From: Mangrovibacterium lignilyticum
GTDB lineage: Bacteria > Bacteroidota > Bacteroidia > Bacteroidales > Prolixibacteraceae
Assembly (NCBI RefSeq): GCF_010882175.1
Contig: NZ_WKLH01000001.1
Span: forward strand, 1,820,021 to 1,884,020
DNA length: 64,000 bases
Direction of reading: 5' to 3'
Part shown: positions 59,232-64,000 of the stretch, in pieces
How the letters are laid out: every line of letters starts with the position of its first letter
Numbering within the stretch: position 1 is the stretch's first letter
The notes under the pieces: generated by a model
What the model was told of the DNA's origin: nothing
Database searches by the model: none
Seen by the model: only the letters and a program-made list of their open reading frames with translations
Position numbers and translations under genes: made by a program

Positions 59232-61016
59232 ATGATGAAAATATTTTCGCCCCTTATCGTGACTTTAATGGCTGTGCTTCTTGGAAACCAGCAGCTCAGC
59301 TTTGCTCAAACCACCTGCAACTACCTCGTTTGGCAGGACGAATTCGATGCCACCGGCGCCCCGTCAAGCGAAAAATGGGGCTATGATACTGGTGGCGGCG
59401 GTTGGGGCAACAACGAGCTTCAAACCTACACCTCTAACCTCTCCAACTCATGGATCGAGAATGGTAAGCTATTCATCAAGGCAGTCAAAGCAAACAACAG
59501 CTGGACGTCGGCCCGACTTGTTACCCGCCAGAAAGGTGACTGGCTGAATGGCCGTATTGAAGTCAAAGCGAAATTACCATTGGGAAAAGGGACCTGGCCG
59601 GCCATTTGGATGCTGCCAACCGATTGGATTTACGGCGATTGGCCAAAGAGTGGCGAAATCGACATCATGGAACAGGTCGGATACGATCCCGGTGTGATTT
59701 ACGGGACGGTGCACACCGAAGCTTACAATCACAGCATCGGAACGCAAAAGGGTGGAAATTTCACCCAGGCAGATGCCCAGACGACCTTTCATGTTTATGC
59801 CATCGAGTGGAGCCAAACTGAAATCAAATGGTTTGTCGACGACAATTTGTACTTCACCTTCAACAACGAAAACAACACCTACAAAGAATGGCCCTTCGAC
59901 AAACGGTTCCACCTGATTCTGAATATCGCGATTGGGGGCGACTGGGGCGGTGCACAAGGCATTGATCCCAATCTGACGCAAGCCGTTATGGAAGTGGAAT
60001 ATGTCCGCGTCTACCAATCGGAATTACCGACACCGATTATTAGCGGGCCAAGGCTGAACAAGAAAGGTGAAGTAGCAACCTACCAGGTCGACCAAATCCC
60101 GGATGCGACCTACACCTGGCACTTGCCGGAAAGTGTTGAAGTCGTCAGCGGAAGCGGAACAAATCTTATTTCCGTGAAATGGAATGATGCTGCAGGAGAC
60201 ATCCTGGTGGATGTGCAAACAGCCTGCGACAGCAGATCATCCGCCGTATTCCACGTAGACTATCAATTTGTTCCGGAAGGAAATCAGTATCCAATTCCGG
60301 CGAATAATCTTACTGGGACCCTCAACTGGATTGCTGTTCCCGGTACCGGCAACCAACTTAGCTTAAGCGAAAACAGCGGTGATTTGCAGGTTGACTTTCA
60401 AATTACGGCACCAACACAAAATGCCTACATTTATTATCCTCTCAATGGAATCGGTGATTTTACCAATCATAACCAACTGGATTTCGATCTGCAGATTGAT
60501 CCTGCCAACCCTCCGTCGAATCTTCGGATTGACTTGGTAGATGTGAACGGAAATGTTAATTTAAGCAGCTTATTCAAACTGAGCGAATTTGCCAGCGATG
60601 CCGATTTCCACAGCTATAGTTTTACTTTCAACCCAAAATCCGATGGCACTTTTCTATTGGATCAGATTCGGGAAATCCGCATTTACGTGAGTTACGGTGT
60701 ACTGGGACGAACCGGCTCCGGGACTTTCGCCGTAAAAAACATGCGGCTGCAAAACGGACAGGCAACTGCATCAGTAGATCTGGAGTTTTTGAAAGACCTA
60801 AAAGTCTATCCGAACCCGGCCTGGGATCAGCTCACCATTGAAAGCCGGAAGATGCCCCTGCAAAATCTGGAGCTCTATTCCATGACTGGCAAGCTCCTAT
60901 GGAGCCATTCTTTGGACGATAATTACAGCTACCGCCTTTCACTGGCTCCATTCCGGTCAGGTATCTATCTCCTAAAAATTAACCATCAACTCGCTCAAAA
61001 GGTAATTGTATTTTAA
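59232..61016 (+). CDS. Secreted GH16 beta-1,3-glucanase with T9SS signal
   Basis: 594 residues from ATG 59232 (the frame is open back to 59163 inside the previous gene, but the signal peptide begins here; ATG 59235 is equally possible). GH16 domain (about 25-270) with LVWQDEFDATGAPSSEKW, GTWPAIWMLPTDWIYG and GEIDIMEQVGYDPG (Glu142, Asp144, Glu147). Ig/PKD-like domain (about 270-350), a beta-sandwich of CBM type (about 365-510), and a T9SS type A sorting domain (about 520-594, LKVYPNPAWDQLTIES, FRSGIYLLKI). Near-tandem paralogue of the upstream GH16; the two differ in cell location. Confidence 0.93.
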   Translation: MMKIFSPLIVTLMAVLLGNQQLSFAQTTCNYLVWQDEFDATGAPSSEKWGYDTGGGGWGNNELQTYTSNLSNSWIENGKLFIKAVKANNSWTSARLVTRQKGDWLNGRIEVKAKLPLGKGTWPAIWMLPTDWIYGDWPKSGEIDIMEQVGYDPGVIYGTVHTEAYNHSIGTQKGGNFTQADAQTTFHVYAIEWSQTEIKWFVDDNLYFTFNNENNTYKEWPFDKRFHLILNIAIGGDWGGAQGIDPNLTQAVMEVEYVRVYQSELPTPIISGPRLNKKGEVATYQVDQIPDATYTWHLPESVEVVSGSGTNLISVKWNDAAGDILVDVQTACDSRSSAVFHVDYQFVPEGNQYPIPANNLTGTLNWIAVPGTGNQLSLSENSGDLQVDFQITAPTQNAYIYYPLNGIGDFTNHNQLDFDLQIDPANPPSNLRIDLVDVNGNVNLSSLFKLSEFASDADFHSYSFTFNPKSDGTFLLDQIREIRIYVSYGVLGRTGSGTFAVKNMRLQNGQATASVDLEFLKDLKVYPNPAWDQLTIESRKMPLQNLELYSMTGKLLWSHSLDDNYSYRLSLAPFRSGIYLLKINHQLAQKVIVF

Positions 61017-61066
61017 ATCAGCCATTCAGCATTCGGTATTAAACACCTAAATTCCCGCTCATTTTT

Positions 61067-61074
61067 TAGCTTTG
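61067..61074 (+). promoter_or_regulatory. -7 promoter box of the HAD gene
   Basis: TAGCTTTG, exact TAnnTTTG match, 17 bp before ATG 61091. Confidence 0.5.
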
Positions 61075-61090
61075 TTTCAAACTAACAAAA

Positions 61091-61711
61091 ATGACAGGGA
61101 TGGCGACTTCGGTTAAAAACATCATCTTCGATCTGGGGGGTGTGCTACTCGGAATTGATGCTCAACGCAGCATTAAAGCATTTGAGGATTTGGGTATGCC
61201 CCAACTCATCAAAGCCGGAGGATGGGGATACAATCATCCCGTTTTTTTGGATATGGAAGCCGGCAAACTAACCGATGATGAATTTCGGAACGGTATCCGG
61301 CAATTATTACCAAAGCAGGTTGAAAACGATGAAATTGACGCAGCTTGGTGCGCCATGATTTTGAATTACTTCCCGGAGCGTATCGAACTGATCAACCGCC
61401 TTTCAAAAGATTACCGGGTCTACCTGTTCTCCAATACCAACGCCATTCACATCCGCCATTTCCACGGACTTTTCAGCCAAACATTCGGGCACTCGCTTTC
61501 CGATCTGTTTGTCAAGGACTACTATTCGAGTGAAATTGGCCTGCGAAAACCAGCCATCGAATCATTCAACTATGTGCTGAATGATGCCGGGCTAAAAGCA
61601 GAAGAAACCCTTTTTGTCGACGACTCGGACGCCAATGTGGAAAGTGCAAAAAAAACGGGTATGAGTACCATTTGGCTCACACCCGAATCTGATTTATTAT
61701 CTTTTTTCTAA
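61091..61711 (+). CDS. HAD-superfamily phosphatase (YihX-like)
   Basis: 206 residues. HAD motifs: I IIFDLGGVLLGID (nucleophile Asp; the second Asp of DxD is Gly, as in YihX-type members), II LFSNTN, III Lys in GLRKPAIESF, and IV FVDDSDANVESA. A four-helix cap lies between I and II. YihX-type enzymes dephosphorylate sugar phosphates such as glucose-1-phosphate; the actual substrate is unknown. It has its own promoter, so it is probably not in the PUL operon. ATG 61100 is an alternative start. Confidence 0.88.
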   Translation: MTGMATSVKNIIFDLGGVLLGIDAQRSIKAFEDLGMPQLIKAGGWGYNHPVFLDMEAGKLTDDEFRNGIRQLLPKQVENDEIDAAWCAMILNYFPERIELINRLSKDYRVYLFSNTNAIHIRHFHGLFSQTFGHSLSDLFVKDYYSSEIGLRKPAIESFNYVLNDAGLKAEETLFVDDSDANVESAKKTGMSTIWLTPESDLLSFF

Positions 61712-61720
61712 TTGTTGAAT

Positions 61721-63580
61721 TTAGTCTTCCGGATCGGTCCAGTCTCCGTTTTCACGGATCAGGTTCTCCAGTTCGTAAACCGAATTTTCATACGGAATAT
61801 GGCGTTTCTTCAGCGATTGACCTTTGTATAGGTTTACTTTTCCACCGCCGGCACCCACAAAACCGTAATCCACATCACCCATCTCACCGGGTCCGTTTAC
61901 AACACAACCCATCACTCCAATTTTCAGGTGGTTCAAATGTTTAAAATGTGCTTTAATCTTACGGGTTGTTTCATGCAGATCGAACAAGGTACGGCCACAA
62001 CCCGGACAGCTAATAAATTCAGTTTTCGAAACCCGCATACGACTGGCTTGCAAGATTGAGAAACTCAGATCTTTCAGATCGGTGAAGGTGATGTTGTCTC
62101 CTTCGTTCGTAATGCAAATTCCGTCTCCGTAACCGTCAAGCAACAGGCCACCCAAATCGATAGAGGCTTTAATCTGAAGGTCTTCCAGACTGCTTTCTTT
62201 ATAGGAACGGGAGATAATCACAGGCACTTTCCAAATGTGCGATTCCAAAGTCATGAAAAAAGCACGAAGCTCGGCAAACGGGTTTTTATTGAAACTTTCC
62301 AGAATCAGTACGGTCTTTCTGGTCTGCTTCAACTTCATGATGATCTCCGGGTTTTCAGACATAAAACGGTCGAATTCCATTTTATTCGTCCGGATAAATT
62401 TCATCTGTCCCCAGTGGCTACCACCAAACAGATATTCTTCCAAATCCAAAATCGGATAAACATTCCCTTCCAGATCGAGTATTTGATCCCGATCCAGGAA
62501 ATATTCCGGAATTTGCTTCCCACGCAAAGGCAGAATCTCTGACAAACTGCGATCACGCAAATCAGCAATAACGATCGGCAGGTTTTTCCCACCCATGTTC
62601 ATTACCGGACGGGTAGACCGTTTTTCGTATTCGAACGGATTAATCTGTGCAAATAAGGGCGCTGTAATCGCTTGATGATTTTTATAGCTCTTGATATGAT
62701 TGATCATCTTCTGAGCCACGGGAATTTCCTTTGCCGGATCTTCCGTCAACGAAACACGAATCGTGTCGCCGATACCGTCAACCAGTAAAGCGCCAATACC
62801 TACGGCTGACTTAATTCGTCCATCTTCGCCTTCGCCGGCTTCAGTTACACCAAGATGAAGCGGAAACTCCATATCTTCCAATCGCATCCGTTTATTGAGT
62901 AAACGAACGGTGTAGACCATCATGCGGGTGTTGCTCGATTTGATTGAGATGACCACATTGGTGAAGCCAACTTTCTTACAAATGCGAAGGTACTCCATCA
63001 CCGACTCAGAAATCCCAGCTGGTGTATCACCGTAACGGGTCATAATTCGGTCTGAAAGAGAGCCTTGATTTGCTCCAATTCGCAATGCCGTGTTGGTTTC
63101 TTTTAAAATATTGAGGAATGGAACAAATTGCTCTTCGATCTTTTGCAATTCTTCCTTGTATTCGTCGTCGGAGTAAATATGCTGTTCAAAACGGGCACGC
63201 TTATCGTAAAAGTTTCCCGGATTAATCCGCACTTTCGAAATGTATTTAGCAGCAACTTCTGCCAATTTAGGGTTGAAATGAACATCCGCGATGAGCGAAT
63301 TCTCATATCCGCGTGCCACCAACTCCCGTTTGATATTTTTCAGGTTTTCCGCATCATTCATCCCCTTTACAGTCACCCGAACGTAGTCGGCCCCCGCTTT
63401 AATAATACGAACGATCTGATCGACGGTAGCGTCAGTATCTTTTGTATCGGTATCAGTCATTGACTGAATACGAATCGGATAATCCCCCCCTACCGGTATC
63501 TTACCAACCTGGACTACAGATGTTTGTTGGCGTTGATACTTTGTCAAATCTTTGATGTAATTAAAATTCCGATCTTCCAT
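61721..63580 (-). CDS. ispG: (E)-4-hydroxy-3-methylbut-2-enyl-diphosphate synthase
   Basis: 619 residues. IspG (GcpE) reduces methylerythritol cyclodiphosphate in the MEP isoprenoid pathway. N-terminal TIM-barrel (PIRIQSMTDTDTKDTDATV, VRINPGNF, IGANQGSL, VTEAGEGEDGRIKSAVGIG) and C-terminal domain with the [4Fe-4S] cysteines in SCPGCGRT and GCVVNGPGEMGDVDYGFVG. It is longer than the E. coli form (about 370) because of the extra central domain (about 290-490) found in Bacteroidota, Chlamydiae and plants. Monocistronic, minus strand. Confidence 0.95.
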   Translation of the reverse strand: MEDRNFNYIKDLTKYQRQQTSVVQVGKIPVGGDYPIRIQSMTDTDTKDTDATVDQIVRIIKAGADYVRVTVKGMNDAENLKNIKRELVARGYENSLIADVHFNPKLAEVAAKYISKVRINPGNFYDKRARFEQHIYSDDEYKEELQKIEEQFVPFLNILKETNTALRIGANQGSLSDRIMTRYGDTPAGISESVMEYLRICKKVGFTNVVISIKSSNTRMMVYTVRLLNKRMRLEDMEFPLHLGVTEAGEGEDGRIKSAVGIGALLVDGIGDTIRVSLTEDPAKEIPVAQKMINHIKSYKNHQAITAPLFAQINPFEYEKRSTRPVMNMGGKNLPIVIADLRDRSLSEILPLRGKQIPEYFLDRDQILDLEGNVYPILDLEEYLFGGSHWGQMKFIRTNKMEFDRFMSENPEIIMKLKQTRKTVLILESFNKNPFAELRAFFMTLESHIWKVPVIISRSYKESSLEDLQIKASIDLGGLLLDGYGDGICITNEGDNITFTDLKDLSFSILQASRMRVSKTEFISCPGCGRTLFDLHETTRKIKAHFKHLNHLKIGVMGCVVNGPGEMGDVDYGFVGAGGGKVNLYKGQSLKKRHIPYENSVYELENLIRENGDWTDPED

Positions 63581-63877
63581 GTTCAGTCAAGCATTTTTGA
63601 GAGCCACAAAGTTAAATTAAAGTTAATAAATACAAAGCATCTCGGCCTAATTTATAACAAATTAGACCATACATATTCTTCCGGCAAACTTTAAAAGAGA
63701 GATCTTCAACCTTTACTAAAAAAGGATAAATGTTAGTTTTGAGCTCATGTTAGTTTCTTTCCACAACAAAAGAAGTCTAAAAGTACCAAACCGAGATTAC
63801 CGGAAAATTAAATTTGAGACATCAATGTTTAACCAAATCGTACCAATTTCCCTATTTTTGAAACCAAACATCCACCT
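63581..63877. other. Intergenic region between ispG and gldA
   Basis: Divergent spacer. TATTTTTG at 63853-63860 fits the -7 box exactly and lies 17 bp before the gldA start. Nothing else recognised. Confidence 0.5.
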
Positions 63878-64000
63878 ATGACAATCCGGATTGAAAATAT
63901 TTCTAAATTCTACGGCAAGCAAAAAGCAATCGATCAACTTAGTATTGAACTGCATAGCGGCGAGCTGGTCGGATTTTTGGGCCCAAATGGTGCCGGAAAG
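63878..64000 (+). CDS. gldA: ABC transporter ATP-binding protein, GldA-like (partial)
   Basis: First 41 codons only; the window ends inside the Walker A motif. The N-terminus [19 protein letters not shown], then [14 protein letters not shown], matches ABC ATPases of the gliding-associated GldA group, which pairs with GldF/GldG permease parts in Bacteroidota. Assignment to GldA rests on this short piece and may be wrong in detail; the ABC ATPase call is safe. Confidence 0.7.
   Translation, partial: MTIRIENISKFYGKQKAIDQLSIELHSGELVGFLGPNGAGK

Overview
This is a chromosomal segment of a Bacteroidota bacterium. The evidence is SusC/SusD pairs, type IX secretion (T9SS) sorting domains, Bacteroidota-style promoters (TAnnTTTG), the plant/chlamydia-like long IspG, a GldA-like ABC protein, and many Bacteroidota-specific families (DUF3108, DUF3859, DUF4296, DUF4421, short GT5 beside panC). 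The gene complement resembles Marinilabiliales/Prolixibacteraceae; that placement is an inference.

Layout. 0-10.4 kb is core-like: a coiled-coil membrane protein, a minus-strand glmS operon (glmS, Ig-like lipoprotein, DUF3108 protein, small protein), a short GT5 protein divergent from panC-panD, and a CHRD lipoprotein. 10.5-12.5 kb holds a DUF438/hemerythrin/PAS protein and a small remnant of a second copy. 12.6-20.0 kb is a visibly AT-rich DNA-modification/defence island: vsr, a C5 cytosine methyltransferase, a MORC-like GHKL ATPase, a Z1-type ATPase and a DUF4420 PD-(D/E)XK nuclease. The last four are fused head to tail (4-nt overlap, 0-nt gap, 1-nt overlap). The general family of such MORC/Z1/nuclease/methyltransferase operons is known from comparative genomics (Iyer, Abhiman and Aravind, 2008), but its mechanism is poorly understood.

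20-27.5 kb is gene-poor and repeat-rich. It holds a SRAP protein, two unrecognised proteins, radA, foldback and REP-like elements, a 13-copy 21-bp tandem array, two near-identical ~340-bp foldback repeats either side of radA, and a cobalamin riboswitch with its own terminator but no gene behind it. 27.6-40 kb is again ordinary: DUF4296 lipoprotein, amidohydrolase-like protein, radical SAM protein, two M3 peptidases, PAP2 phosphatase, CE7 esterase, flavin reductase and several exported proteins of unknown role. At 39.7-40.1 kb two tandem candidate small RNAs on the minus strand each have a sigma54-like -24/-12 promoter and a terminator.

40.2-61.0 kb carries a TonB receptor, mtnN, and a complete polysaccharide utilisation locus: a propeller/Y_Y_Y/LuxR-type regulator, SusC, SusD, a PKD surface lipoprotein, GH3, GH5 with two CBM6-like domains, and two GH16 enzymes. 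The enzymes fit breakdown of a beta-1,3-glucan such as laminarin: the surface lipoprotein GH16 and the T9SS-exported GH16 and GH5 would cut the polymer, SusC/SusD import oligosaccharides, and GH3 releases glucose. A perfect 18-bp palindrome lies between regulator and susC. The window ends with a HAD phosphatase, ispG, and the start of gldA.
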